Shown here piece after piece: positions 16,676 to 28,929 of a stretch of DNA of 64,000 nucleotides (positions are counted from its first letter, which is position 1; the number at the start of each line of letters is the position of its first letter). The stretch comes from Lottia gigantea. Taxonomy: Eukaryota > Mollusca > Gastropoda > Lottiidae. The notes below the pieces were generated by a model. That model had not been told where the DNA came from. It saw only the letters and a program-made list of their open reading frames with translations, and did no database searches. The stretch lies in assembly GCF_000327385.1 (NCBI RefSeq), contig NW_008709110.1:561451-625450 (forward strand), given 5' to 3'. The position numbers were made by a program, and so were the translations under genes.

Positions 16676-19600
16676 AGTATTAGTGAAAGATTTAAAAATC
16701 TATATGATAAAATTTGTTACATCTAAGTATTATGCTAAATCAAGTTAACTTTCATTGAACTTAGATAAGGGTAGATTTCATGTCATTAGGTCTACAGGCA
16801 AGTTCAGTAATCACTACCTACCTTACACTTCTATATAGTAACTTACATTTACAGTAATAGTAATCCATGTAAATATAGATATTTCTGTAGGCTTTTCATC
16901 AGTTTTTCATTTCTAGTGATTTAAATGCCATATTTTGTAATTTTGTGAGTATGTTCAATATATTTATTGAAAGTTTTTTTACAGCTTTGTACTGGAAAAT
17001 CTGTAATAATGTATGTGAGTACAAAACACACATATTATTGCAATTACAATGTTGAAATTTGTCAATATTTTAAAATAATTGATTAGAATATTTCTAATAA
17101 ATTCTTCAATCAGTTCTTAATTGAATTGGCTGAATAAAAAATAATTACATCTGATCTGCCTAATCTATGTGGACAAGTGTGCTGTTAGGACAGAAGCATA
17201 AGCCTTTCTATTTAGCCATTACCAACTGTCAAGGAATTTGAATCTACAGATCATGTAGCACACAGGGCCTCAATGTATTGTCCAATCCAAATGTTAGCTC
17301 CTTTACGTTGCATCAAAGACGTTTGAAAACATCTGAAGGAATCCTCAGCTAGACATAGACAAGAATGAACCATTCTTAAACCACCACAGCTCCAGAAATG
17401 GGTTGGCAAATACTAAAGATATATATGAAATAAGAAATTCAACATTTATTCAATATTCTCATTGAAATATTCACAATACAAGTAACAAAATTATTATGGC
17501 AATTTATCATTAGAAATTCTGTTTGGAAACATGTCACTATTCCCTTAGATACCATTACTTTATTAACATTTCACTATATCTTTTAACTTTCAAATATATA
17601 AACCATTTTTCTTAAAGCCTAGTTTTTTATTTATATATCTCACACAAATTGTTTCTTGATAGGTCTCTGAAAATTTTACTACATATTAAGTCAACTTGAA
17701 AGAACATTTCTGACATTTTAGAAATTATGACATGTCATGAAATTAATGCTTTACCTGCTCAATGTATCACTACCTGATATCATGTATGTAGGCTTTTACA
17801 ATTACATAAAACATTCTGCTTAAAAACATAATAGCTCAAATTGAGAAATATTTAGATGAATTCAACAGATAATGTTGCATTGTGTATCTTATAATTAATA
17901 TATGTATTCATGACTATATTAGTTACAACAGAAGAAGATTAACAGAATATTATCAAACATTGTACAACAATTGTTAATATCATAATCTTATACTTTAGAA
18001 TATTAACAATAACAGTTATAAATCTAAATAGTTTATCTGTGAGTATAAAGTTCTAATAAATTGTAGATCAGTAAACAGATATATATAGCATATACAGCTA
18101 ATATCAGGAACATTTCCAAGAAATAACAAACTGTAATAATAATAAAAAATATACATATTAATAGTTGTATTAATTGCCATTGTTTTCATCATGTATGAAC
18201 TTCAAATGTTAAATGGTCAAGTGATGATCATAGGTCAAAGCTATCATGAATATTTGTGAATCCTTTAATGAAATCTTTCTTCTGATGTTTTTATTATTTT
18301 GTGTAATGATTGTCAAAAAAGTATATAAAATTTTAAAATCCCCTAATAAAAGATATAGTACAGGACATGACTTCAATGTTTTTAAAATAAGCATGAGAAA
18401 ACGGACTGTAAGCAAATGAAGTTTGTATATTGATTACTCTTTCTATTTAGATCTTTTAATTACATCTTTTCATAAAAATCAATATTACTCGGCACTGGGA
18501 GACAGGACTAAGTCATACTTCTTTTTTTTTACTAATCTGCCATTTCACAAATCAGCTTGGCTCTGGTGTTTCGGTAAAGATGTTATTGTATCTAAGGTCT
18601 ATATAAATACTAGAATTAGACATGATTTCAACTGTTATAAGCTTTCTGTCTGGGTTAAAACCAGCTGACTGTTGATTAATAATATAGATTATGTAAATGC
18701 CTATTATATAATTAGTTATATGACAGATGTATGATAGATTAAATAGAAATAGTTAAATCTGATATAGACAAACACAGCCAGACAGTGGTTATATCATCAG
18801 GGGTTGTAACATATTAGTAGAAAAGAACACCAACCAAACTCCCACAATACAATTAAATTACTTTTATGAAAACACTGTAGAAGATTTAATAGTTACATGT
18901 TAAATGTTGAATTGAAATTTTCTGTGATCACTTCCAACTGCGGCCCTTATCAAGTCCTGGCCATGATATACCAGTTGTAACAATCAAAGTTAAATTAAAG
19001 GCAATGTTCAGCCCTATGATCTATTTTATATCTATATTTTTATAGTAAAGATGAGAAATTTATTTAACAGGAATGTGACTTCCTAAGATATATTTCAGAT
19101 CCGCAATATATTATTTTAAAACTACAATATCATCAACAAAGTCAATCTAAAAGGTCCTTTTGTAACTGAGGACTGTTTTTTTTTAATAACAATATCCAAT
19201 AAGATGTAAAAAGATAACAACTAACAGTTTATAACATACAATATCATATAATTACATTTAGGCCCAGTCATTTTCCAAAAAAATGTTTCCAAATTACGAT
19301 ATAATCAGATCAGCCTAACACTCTTTGACTGGCTAGCTCAATCTTATTCTTAACATACTTCTGGTCCTAATATTATCAAAATTTGATTATCTTACAGAAA
19401 ATATCATAGGCATACCAATGACAAATTTATTTATAGACTTGAAGTAGACCAATAAAAAATGGAAGCAAAGTTTTGTCTTGTTATTATAAGAAAGTTCTGA
19501 CCATTTTAAGTGAAATATAAATTAACCATTCATCCAGTGGAAATAAGTTTTACAATGCTAAAGATCAGCCTCAAAAACATTTAGTAATTTGAATTCTATG

Positions 19601-20336
19601 AAATAAAAACGAACAAACAACAATAACTTAAAGGTGAGGGCCTCAAACTTTCTCAGCATTACCACATCATAGAATGAAGAATTCATCTATTCTGTCTAGA
19701 TACCAGAAGATTCTTGTCATGCTTGGCTAAGCCTTATAAGCTGGAATAAGCTTAGCAAAATAAAATAGAAAAGTAAGACTTTAACAGTTAAATTAATAAC
19801 ACTTACTACATGAAGAAAAAAAATATAGGAAGTCAAACAAATTAAATTAATACTTACAGGATTATTACTTAAATATAACAAGTCAACAACTTTCATTCAT
19901 CAACTGAACATATTTCAACAACAAACATCACTATGTTCCATTAAAGGATAGTCAAGAGGTTTTCTAAAATGTGTATTGGGGACACTGATAACATCAATTT
20001 GCATCATTCCAATTATCGAACAGAAAAGTGTTGATGAGTTCACTAATCACAAAATATGCTTTATCTCATAAGGCCTTTAATAATTTAGGTGGAACTGCAA
20101 GAATACATATAAAGAATTTAGAATACCTCTTCACAATCCCTTTAAATACCTCTTAACCTGTACCTTGTTGAATACTCTTAGATAAAATGAAACAAAATCT
20201 TTGGTTGAAAACAACAATGACTATCCAGCAAGGTACATGTAGAATATTAATGGAACATAGCCCAAACAAATAATATCTGTACAAATCACCTTTTAGTCCA
20301 AAATAACACAAAGTCTCATTAACAATGTAACAGTTT
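16676..20336. other. Intergenic DNA and probable long 3'UTR of the small minus-strand gene
   Basis: AT-rich sequence without a credible coding frame. Minus-strand AATAAA near 17440-17450 (TTTATT on the given strand) and others could end the transcript of the 96-residue gene, implying a 3'UTR of up to about 2.9 kb. The exact end is not visible. Confidence 0.4.
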
Positions 20337-20627
20337 TTAAGTTAAAACTGACACTTCAGGATGTTGTTCTGTCTGTTGCCTGCGTAATTTTGATAATTCC
20401 TCTGCTTTTGTACTGGCATAATGGTGATACATCATTTTAACACCTGTTACCACAGATAGTCTAAGTCTTAAATTATAACGAAAAGAATTTTTCTTGTGCT
20501 TCACAGCCCTTTTATATCTTACTTCCAAGTCTCTGATTTTTTGATCCAACAAAGCTATTTGTTGACAAGCTCTCTCAAACTTAGATCTCACTTCCATCAG
20601 CCTTTCCATTAAAACAGTCTGATCCAT
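20337..20627 (-). CDS. Small basic helical protein (96 aa), family not recognised
   Basis: A single open exon from ATG at 20627 to a stop at 20337. The start MDQTVLMERLMEVRSKFE leads into a heptad-like amphipathic helix to about residue 45, then a Lys/Arg-rich patch (YKRAVKHKKNSFRYNLRLRL), a second helix (VVTGVKMMYHHYASTKAEEL) and a short polar tail. No signal peptide, membrane helix or zinc motif. Even composition and the ordered helix pattern argue for a real small coiled-coil protein rather than a chance frame. It has no overlapping gene. A GC-richer stretch with a CACGTG box lies about 400 bases upstream. Function unknown. Confidence 0.6.
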   Translation of the reverse strand: MDQTVLMERLMEVRSKFERACQQIALLDQKIRDLEVRYKRAVKHKKNSFRYNLRLRLSVVTGVKMMYHHYASTKAEELSKLRRQQTEQHPEVSVLT

Positions 20628-21130
20628 AATCAAATTTTATATCAAACAATGGTCTTCTTGTAACAAAACCTTTACGAAGTGGTCATTACCAAACAATATT
20701 TGGAATGAAGTGACAAGATTTGTAAATGACAACAGAAAGTCAGCTGTTAAAATTCTATCGTGAACTTTGACACGGATGTAGTTTAATACGGCATTATAAA
20801 GAGATTCTTTTCAAGAAATTCCGTCCTTTTCTGGAAATTTCTGCCCTTCAATAACTAAAAACTTCAATACATTACTTCTCTAGTTCACTTCCAACTAAAT
20901 ATCCTAAAAGTTAAGACTTCTTTAAAGATTTACAGTGAATTTTATCAAATATTCATCGGAGGTTACAGCTTGTCTAGAAATAAACATTAACTGATATGAA
21001 GACGAGGCTGTCAACTCTAACCTTCAACCTTTCACCCCAAGTAGCACGTGGCAGGTCTACTTTCGGTTTGTTGTGACGGCTTTACGGGTTTCGGGGCTTA
21101 ATCGTTGGATTAACTATATTATTTACGCTT
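20628..21130 (-). promoter_or_regulatory. Possible 5'UTR and promoter of the 96-aa gene
   Basis: The stretch 21000-21130 is richer in GC and CpG than its surroundings and has an E-box CACGTG (21045-21050) and TGACGG nearby. It lies 400-500 bases upstream of the minus-strand start codon. Suggestive only; no TATA box seen. Confidence 0.3.
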
Positions 21131-22512
21131 GACCTGGTAGCAACATTCAAATCAACAGCCCGTTGATTATGTGTGAAACCATGCTTCAATATAAAGTGTT
21201 AAAATTTTAATATCGTGATTATTATTGCTTTCTCATATTAATTATACGTTTCTTGCCTACCTACAGTGAAAAGATTGGTCATTAAATTATATAGCTAATG
21301 AACTAATTATTTCTTCAGAAAACATGATACCATTACATCTGTCTCTATTCTCGTAACCTATATTTCACATTTTGACCTGACATCACATGTCTAATGTTAA
21401 ATCATTCACTTTAATGGTTTGTTAAAGCTGCAAAGTCTGGCCAGCATATAACCAAACAAAATATGACTACCGTATCATCAGACAATATTTGTTCAACACA
21501 AAGATACCCAAAATTCCTGTAAGTGAAATGGATGAATTGCAATGGGCAATATTTTCAGAGACATCCGTTCCAGTTTAATCCATACCTCAAAATATCTAAC
21601 ATGGATGCTGATTGCTGAAAGCTACAAAGCACTGTGCATGTACATTAAGGCAGTTTTCGGAATATCAGAATATTGTTTTTTAATGTAATTTTCTAAGTCT
21701 GCAGAGCATTGCCATAATTGCAGGAATAACACGAAAACAGTTTGTTTTGCAACATTATTTTGCTTATTAATCATGATATCAAAAATACATCTTTACACAT
21801 TTATGCCCTAAAATTAAAACAACTTTTTTAAAAAAGATTTTTATGGATATTTTCACTTTTAACTATACTTCACAATGTAATATAGCCTTTCATAATATTG
21901 TTATAATATCCTTTATTCATTGTCTTATTGCCTGCTTTTTCCAGATTAAAAAATTTAGCTTACCTCCCTTGAATTGTAAAAAAAAAATCATCAGCTATGT
22001 CGACAGCTTGACCCCAACGATGTTTTGTCAAAATATTGCGATTCAAAAATAGATCGAAGCAATTCTCATAAAATGTGAAAGTACTCAGATAGGACCAGAA
22101 TTATCGGGCTATACGAAGGGCAGGTTCTTTGAAGATTACAATTTATTACATTCTGAATATTTTTTTGTGCATCAATGTTTCTGCATTAAAAATCAGCAAA
22201 TATATGACATGTATATATACGCCTACCTCATGCTTCATAGAAGCCTACTAACCGGTTTCTATCCAGTCGCATTTCACAGTCAAGAGCATCATTTGCCTAC
22301 AGCACAGGTTTTTGTCAATTCTGACAACATAAACTGTCATTGTGCAAAGCACTATATCTGCTACACAAGACACAATATTTAGCACATTAAGATTTGTCAA
22401 TTGGGGTATTATTTTGTATGGCTAGAATATCAATTTGGTGTTGAATCTCATAAATTCTGCCTAGTTGAGGGGTCCGTGGGACATAGGGTTATATGATATA
22501 AAACAATGGAAT
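21131..22512. other. Intergenic DNA, nothing recognised
   Basis: AT-rich, with no coding frame, RNA gene or repeat family that I can support. It separates two minus-strand genes. Confidence 0.5.
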
Positions 22513-22513
22513 A

Positions 22514-22519
22514 TTTATT
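22514..22519 (-). terminator. Poly(A) signal of the Gly/Asn/Tyr-rich secreted protein gene
   Basis: AATAAA on the minus strand, about 80 bases after the stop codon of the gene at 22601-24225. Confidence 0.55.
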
Positions 22520-22600
22520 AGTGAATTTTATTCTCAACTTATTACATGTCATTAGTGTGTCCCTTATATATTATCTACATAGTCGCCATTCTTCTTTATT

Positions 22601-24225
22601 TTAATGGTTAGGAGCGAAATTAGCTTGGTTTACTTGGTTATTATTGGCATAATAACCTCTAAATCCAGAATCGCCCGTGAAATAACCACCATCATAACCA
22701 AGGTTGTAACCAGGATGTCCTACATCATAACTAGGGTGTTGGTTGTAGTTGGGATGTTCTTGTAAGCTGTACTGATTGTATTGGTTGTAATTAACGTTAT
22801 TGATTTGTGGTTGAAACACAAAACGTCTAACTAAATAGTTGTATGGTTTGGTATTGCATCGGACTTCGATTTGTGGTCGGCCTTGGTGACATTTTTGGCA
22901 GACGGTGACGGTGTAACTTTTTCTTCTCTGAAAGTGACCCTGCATACCATTATTTACGGAAGCGACCTTTACCAATGGGATAGCATAGAAATATTGCAGA
23001 GCCTTCTGGTAATTGCCTTGTTTGTAATAGTTGTGGACGATGTGATTCTTTTCAATCTGAACTTTTCCTGGGTGAAATGATTGAATGAAGTTGACGTTAG
23101 GACGACCATAACCGTTATTATCATGGAAACCATGTCCAACACGATCTGTATTTAGATAGTTACCAACATAATTATTTCCCCCATAACCACCAAAGCCGCC
23201 AAATCCACCGAAACCACCAGCTGAGCGTCTCTTGCGAGCAGCGCCATCGGGACCAGCAACTGCAATATAAATGATGGAATAAATATCGATCAGAAATATG
23301 TTGTATGGGTTCAGGCCAAGGAGTATAGATTTACACATACTTTAGATTCTATTTTTTTCTTACTCCAAACAACGAGGATGATGAGTTCGTATAAAGTTGA
23401 TACATATTATTTCCTCGAGCGTATTGTTTTATTTTATGCTTGCTTGTATTCTGATATCATTAATTGTCTCGCATCAAAACAAACCAAAAATATCCATAAC
23501 CCAGTTGGCCTTTAGTTTATCAAGAAGTCTGATGCTCCTGATGGTAGCCTATCGTCGATGATTTCGTTTTGATAATGGTATAAAAGGTTTTCGAATAGTA
23601 GACACACGCCAGTTCTTTTAAGCAACCACAAATAAAATACAATTGTTTGTTTAATTTTCACACTTTAAGTTTAATTCAAGTTCAAAGTTCTGTTTTAGTA
23701 CATGTCTTACAGCTGACCTAGACTTGTCTGTAGAAGAACAAAACCTGTCACAAAGAGATTAGTCAAAGTGATTTTTTCATGTTTTTGTTTTCTTTCACTT
23801 ACTCCAGTACTGAATATTGAAACGACTGCACCATTATTTTTGGTGACAATACAATGTAAATATCCAATAATTCCTCATGTGTTTTGACAAGAACTTAAAG
23901 TGCATAACAATTTATATATACTTTAAACTTAGCAGATGCAGGATTATTAATGCTTCTCCATTGGTTGCTGAAATAGATTGCTCTTAAACGGTTAAGCAAG
24001 CTATTAGTTTTACCTTCAAATAATAATGTAGTAAATAAAGTAGTGAATCAAATATGAATTATTAAAAGAAGATTATATCAACATACCGTAAAGTGATCTG
24101 AAGTCATCATTTTCTAGAAACTGACATATTTCACTGAAAGCATTTTTTACGAAGTCGCTGGTGAAATCTTCAGCTAGGACCAGACCTAACGATAGGAGAA
24201 CGACAACTGGTAAAAAACACCTCAT
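22601..24225 (-). CDS. Secreted Gly/Asn/Tyr-rich protein with furin site and Cys-containing domain
   Basis: Two coding exons, 24225-24087 and 23259-22601 (phase 1 intron), giving 265 residues. Residues 1-18 (MRCFLPVVVLLSLGLVLA) form a clear signal peptide. A propeptide follows to RKRR at 55-58, a good furin site. Then come a Gly/Phe repeat (GGFGGFGGFGGYGG), a compact domain at about 103-198, and an Asn/Tyr/Gly/His-rich tail to FAPNH. The domain contains IVHNYYKQGNYQKALQYF, then VTVCQKCHQGRPQIEV and RRFVFQP. The same domain ends the protein encoded head-to-head at 25580-28891 (SF, IVxN, G-Y-A-F, VTxCxxC, PxIE and R-P all shared), with the same leader/intron/furin order. The family is unknown to me; composition resembles shell-matrix, byssus or mucus structural proteins. 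A TATA box lies at 24297-24303. Confidence 0.87.
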
Positions 24226-24296
24226 CTTTGTTCAGTTCAGATTCGATCACCGTTCAGAATAAAGCGAAGTGATGCCAAGTGACCGTCCATACCAGT

Positions 24297-24303
24297 ATTT
24301 ATA
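24297..24303 (-). promoter_or_regulatory. TATA box of the Gly/Asn/Tyr-rich secreted protein gene
   Basis: TATAAAT on the minus strand, 72 bases before the ATG at 24225, which fits a short 5'UTR. A strong TATA box suits a highly expressed, cell-type-specific gene. Confidence 0.6.
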
Positions 24304-25525
24304 ATGTGTAAAAGTTGATCATTAGAATTGAAGTAGTGACATGATGTCAATAATCGGTAACATAACGTTACATGGCAACTTGTTGATTCTCTCTCTAAAG
24401 ACTATTTAGTCAAGACTATAAGGATCTAAGAAGAGGGAGCAAAACAAGGGAATAATTACACTTAGTAAATGTCGTTTCGATCAAGGGTTCCAATGGAATT
24501 TGTATCAGGAGACTCGGTTGTCCGGACATTTGCGCTTCTGATATGCCATTTCATTTGGCATGGTAATCGCGTCTATGAATTATTGAAAGTGTTGAAGATA
24601 GAGGGTAATTTATGTAAGATGATCTACATTAGGTCAATTTGAGTAAGGTGTATTAGGGGTTAATACGACTAATCAAACGATCGTTGAAGAGCAGAAGAGA
24701 GAATGGTCAATATTGACCTCAGGTCACTTAGTTTTAATGACCATTGTTTTAAATCTGACTCTGAATCATCAGTTATTTCCTTAGTACAAAAGGGAAAGAC
24801 TGCAAAGATATCTTACGGTATTGAAACCACTCATAAGTAGGTCCAAAGGTTTGATTCCACAAATGAAATGTTGTGGATCGGTTTCCTCTGACAATAATAG
24901 AAGCATCTGATTGACTATAGGTGCATTACAGAGGAACGCAAGGGCCATGCAATTTTGCAATATATGAGTATGGTGGCTTTCTCCATTGCCAAAGCAGAAT
25001 TTTCTTTGTATCTTTGTTTTAATATACCTTTTTAGTTGGATGGTTATCTTTTTTCATGGGTGACAATACAGTAACTTATTGAATTACCAATGATCTCCCA
25101 ACTTCTCTCTATCCAATTACTTGAAATCTTATTGGACTTTTGATGCATCCCATTTTAATTGTTTTTATCTTGGTATTATTTTATTTAATGTTTTAAGCGC
25201 GACATCTTTGATTGGTGTAAAACAAATACTAGATTATTTACCAAGAGGTAATGGAGGTAAAATCTACGTTAATTAAATAAAATTCAAACAAAGTCTACAG
25301 AACTTGACACTATTCAACAATGTTTCAAGTATCTCCAGATTAACCCCTCGCTTACCGCTAACGAGAAATTTATTTTGGTCTTCAAGTGTCCAACTTCAGT
25401 CCTCGCCCATATCATGGCACGCAGTTCACCGTCAAGAAAGACAATTTCAAGTAGATATTGGTGTGTGAAGGACCTCATCTACATTCGCTAAAGTCAGATA
25501 GTTTGCATGATTTGATTGTTGTATA
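24304..25525. other. Shared intergenic region of the divergent secreted pair
   Basis: About 1.2 kb between two head-to-head paralogues. No ORF. It holds the TATA box of the left gene at its edge; I see no convincing TATA for the right gene. Shared control elements are plausible but not identified. Confidence 0.45.
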
Positions 25526-25579
25526 ATGGTGTTTAATATGAAACTATTGTCGAACCATTGTTCCTCTGGAGGTGGCAGA

Positions 25580-28500
25580 ATGAAGGATCATACAGCTGCA
25601 GGATTACTATGCTTACTGCTTTATTGTGGTTTGTGTTTCTCTCAAGACCCTACAAATGGACCGACAGCACTACCACGACCTACAGGTACAGCCAATCCAG
25701 CTTCTGGTAATCAAGCGGAATCAAGGACCATCAACAAAACACCACTTTTGGTTCTAAATAATTACAGACCTAGAGTTACATCTGATATATTGAGATTCTT
25801 AGCTGATGTACAAACCAGAACCTTAGAGAATGCTATAGTTATACAATCTGAACTCAATGCATTAGGTAAGTTATAATATTCTATAAGAGATGAAGGAATA
25901 CTGTGAACAATACTTAGTAGTTGTAATAATTGACAAAATCCAAAAAACCCAAGTCCAATTTCAGAGAAGTCAAACTTTTTGTGTATCAAATTATTTGAAT
26001 CGTGTTATACCTACACCAACATGGCACTTTTTTCATAAATAAATTGTTTAAAAAGTAAATTTTTTAATTTTCTGGAAAGCTTTCTAGAATCTTACTTGAC
26101 AATTGATTGTAATGAATACTGTTAAATTCTGCTGATCTCGGTGAACAGAACCATAAAATGTTCTTTCAAAATTAGATTATTTAAGTTCAATCTCATAAGC
26201 TCTGAAATGCAATACCACCAAATTCTATTTTGGCATTTTTTGGCATTAGAGTTTAATCTTGGACCTGTTGAGATCAAACGTCAAGGATTTTAAGGCAATT
26301 TGATTTAGCCTTAATTGACCTTAGAAGTTTGGTTTCAAGATCAGTTGATCCCCTTAAATTCATAGTTTATAAAAATACAAAAAAACATAATTTTTGAAAG
26401 TGATTATGGTTTTTCAGCTTTCAATAGACTTCCTCTGGTACCTCAACCAAGATATTCAGACCAGCTAGGATCTAGATCAAAGAGAGATGTTTCAAGTGCT
26501 ACTGATACAACTTCCAATACATTGCCGGGCCAAATTCCACCTATTCCAGGGATCAATCCTCGGTTTACTGCCTTCGGTCCAAAATCACCAGATGACCCAT
26601 CTTTAAAAGGCCTGATTCCTCTTCAATCTCTTCCACCAGGAAGCAGACCAGAATTGCCACCAACTGCACGAACACCTCCATTTACACCGGGTCAACCTCC
26701 CAGGGGTCAACCTCTTCAAGTTCCACCGTACCAGCTTGAGAGAGGACCACTTGGACAACCAGCAAGCGGCCAACGTCCTAAAATTCAACTAGGCCAGCCA
26801 CCGAGAGGAGAACCTCCCCAATTTCAACCAGGACAGCCACCAAGAGGACAACCTTCTCAATTTCAACCAAGCCAGTCACCGAGAGGTCAACCTCCCCAAT
26901 TTCAACCAGGCCAACCACCGAGAAGTCAACCTCCCCAATTTCAACCAGGCCAACCACCTAGAGGACAACCTCCCCAATTTCAACCAGGACAGCCGCCGAG
27001 GGGACAACCTCCCCAATTTCAACCAGGACAGTCGCCGAGAGGACAACCTTCCCAATTTCAACCAGGCCAACCGCCGAGAGGACAACCTCCCCAATTTCAA
27101 CCAGGACAGTCGCCAAGAGGACAACCTCCCCAATTTCAGCCAGGCCAGCCACCGAGAAGACAACCTTCTCGAATTCAAGGTCAACAACCACCTTCAACTA
27201 ATTTCGGGAGAAGAAACCCATCGAGGGGTAATCGTGTTATACCTACACCAACATGGCGCTTACCAGTGTATAATTATCCCAATAGACAAACTCCTTTCAT
27301 TAGAAATGTAACAGGGTCTTATCCAGGGCCTACTTACATCCCACAGCCTATTAATTGGTTACAAGAATATCCGACTAGACAAAGACCACCACAGGGGTAT
27401 CCTATTGGACAAAGACCACCACAAGGATATCCAAGTGGACAAAGACCAACACAAGAATTTCAGACTGGACAAAGACCAACAGAGGGATTTCCAACTGGAC
27501 AAAGGCCACCACAGGGATTTCCAACTGGACAAAGGCCACCACAAGGATTCTCGAATGGACAAAGACCACCACAAGGATACCCGACTGGACAAAGACCACC
27601 ACAAGGATATCCTACTGGACAAGGGCCATCACAAGGATTCCCGACTGGACAAAGGCCACCACAAGGATATCCGACTGGTCAAGGACCACAACAGGGATTT
27701 CCAACTGGACAAAGGCCACCACAGAGATTTCCGACTGCTCAAAGACCACCACAGGGATATCCGACCGGACAAATGCCACCACAAGGATATCCTAGTGGAC
27801 AAAGCCAACCACAAGGATTCCCGACTGGACAAAGACCACAACAAGGATATCCTAGTGGACAAAGGCCACAACAGGGATATCCTAGTGGACAAAGGCGACC
27901 ACAAGGATATCCTAGTGGACAAAGGCAACCACAAGGTTTCCCGACCGGACAAAGGCCACCACAGGGATTTCCGACTGGTCATAGACCACCACAGGGATTT
28001 CCAACTGGACAAAGGCCACCACAGGGACTTCCGACTGAACAAAGGCCACCACAGGGATTTCCAACTGGACAAGGGTCATCACAGGGATATCCTAGTGGAC
28101 AAAGGCCACCACAAGGATATCCAACTGGTCAAAGACCACCACAGGGATTTCCAACTGGACAAAGGCCACCACAGGGATATCCGACTGGTCAAAGACCACC
28201 ACAAGGATTTCCAACTGGTCAAAGACCACCACAGGGATATACAAATGGACAAGGACCATCACAGGGATTTCCAACTGGACAAGATCCGTCCCTTTCTAAT
28301 GTAGATAATGATCCTTTTGATATGATTCAGACAGTTGGTACACGTCAGTCTGGTAACCTTGCTGGAGGTCAAACTGGAAGCAATCCAGTTCCTATAGCAA
28401 CAGTAGCAGGTGAAGACGAAGAAGATGTCCCAATCAACCGTGTTTTATCAAATTTATCAAACTATTACCGAAATGGTTTGAATCTTACACCAACCCCAAG

Positions 28501-28891
28501 AAGAGAACCAAGCTATGCCAGATCCTTATCTGTACTGAGATCATTCGTAAAAGGAGAAACCTATATGGATAGTGGATATATAGTAGAAAATTTCTATACG
28601 TACGGGGATTACGAGTTGGCGAAAGAACACTTCAGATCTTTGCCAAATGTTAATGTAACTCAGCTGAGAACGAACAGATATACTGGCTTCCTTGGTACAA
28701 TTCAAGATTATCGTGTGACTTTATGTAGAGAGTGTGGTATAGGTGGGAATTATCCACTTATTGAAATTGTAAAATTAAACGAAGTCTATCCTGGTGCTAT
28801 TAAAAGACTGTTATATGTACCAGGGTATTACCCAGATGCTAATCGACCATTCACTAAAATTCCAGACTCTCCTACTACATTGCCATTATAA
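25580..28891 (+). CDS. Secreted Pro/Gln-rich repeat protein with furin site and Cys-containing domain
   Basis: Exons 25580-25865 and 26418-28891 (phase 1 intron), giving 919 residues. An upstream in-frame ATG at 25526 would add 18, but the Met at 25580 opens a standard signal peptide (MKDHTAAGLLCLLLYCGLCF). A propeptide of about 95 residues ends at the furin site RSKR (115-118). The first repeat block, about 190-347, is a 13-residue unit of type GQPPRGQPPQFQP; the second, about 415-719, is a 10-residue unit GQRPPQGYPT with roughly 30 copies. A C-terminal domain (about 790-905) contains IVENFYTYGDYELAKEHF, VTLCRECG, PLIEIV and the end of the fold near YVPGYYP. This domain, the leader, the intron phase and the furin site are shared with the divergent neighbour at 22601-24225. 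AATAAA follows the stop by only 12 bases. Likely an extracellular structural polymer (shell matrix, adhesive or mucus); not matched to a named family. Confidence 0.88.
26700..27170 (+). repeat. 39-bp coding tandem repeat (13-aa unit)
   Basis: About a dozen diverged copies encoding GQPPRGQPPQFQP-type units inside the Pro/Gln-rich secreted protein. The unit is a multiple of three, so several alternative frames also stay open; these are not genes. Confidence 0.9.
27374..28290 (+). repeat. 30-bp coding tandem repeat (10-aa unit)
   Basis: About 30 copies of a 30-bp unit encoding GQRPPQGYPT or GQRPPQGFPT variants (Y/F alternation, T/S alternation). It is higher in copy number and more homogeneous than the 13-residue block before it, suggesting more recent expansion by slippage or unequal exchange. 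Confidence 0.93.
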
Positions 28892-28902
28892 ATTATCATT
28901 GA

Positions 28903-28908
28903 AATAAA
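28903..28908 (+). terminator. Poly(A) signal of the Pro/Gln-rich repeat protein gene
   Basis: AATAAA 12 bases after the TAA stop codon, implying a very short 3'UTR. Confidence 0.65.
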
Positions 28909-28929
28909 GGTTTTGTGGTTAATATTTAA

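Noticed and set aside
26876-27197. Minus-strand Leu/Arg-rich frames over the 39-bp repeats
   Set aside because: Same cause: the repeat unit is a multiple of three, so alternative frames stay open.
27405-28304. 299-codon His/Asp/Lys-rich plus-strand frame and several minus-strand frames over the 10-residue repeats
   Set aside because: Shadows of the coding satellite; the real frame has a leader, a furin site and a conserved C-terminal domain.
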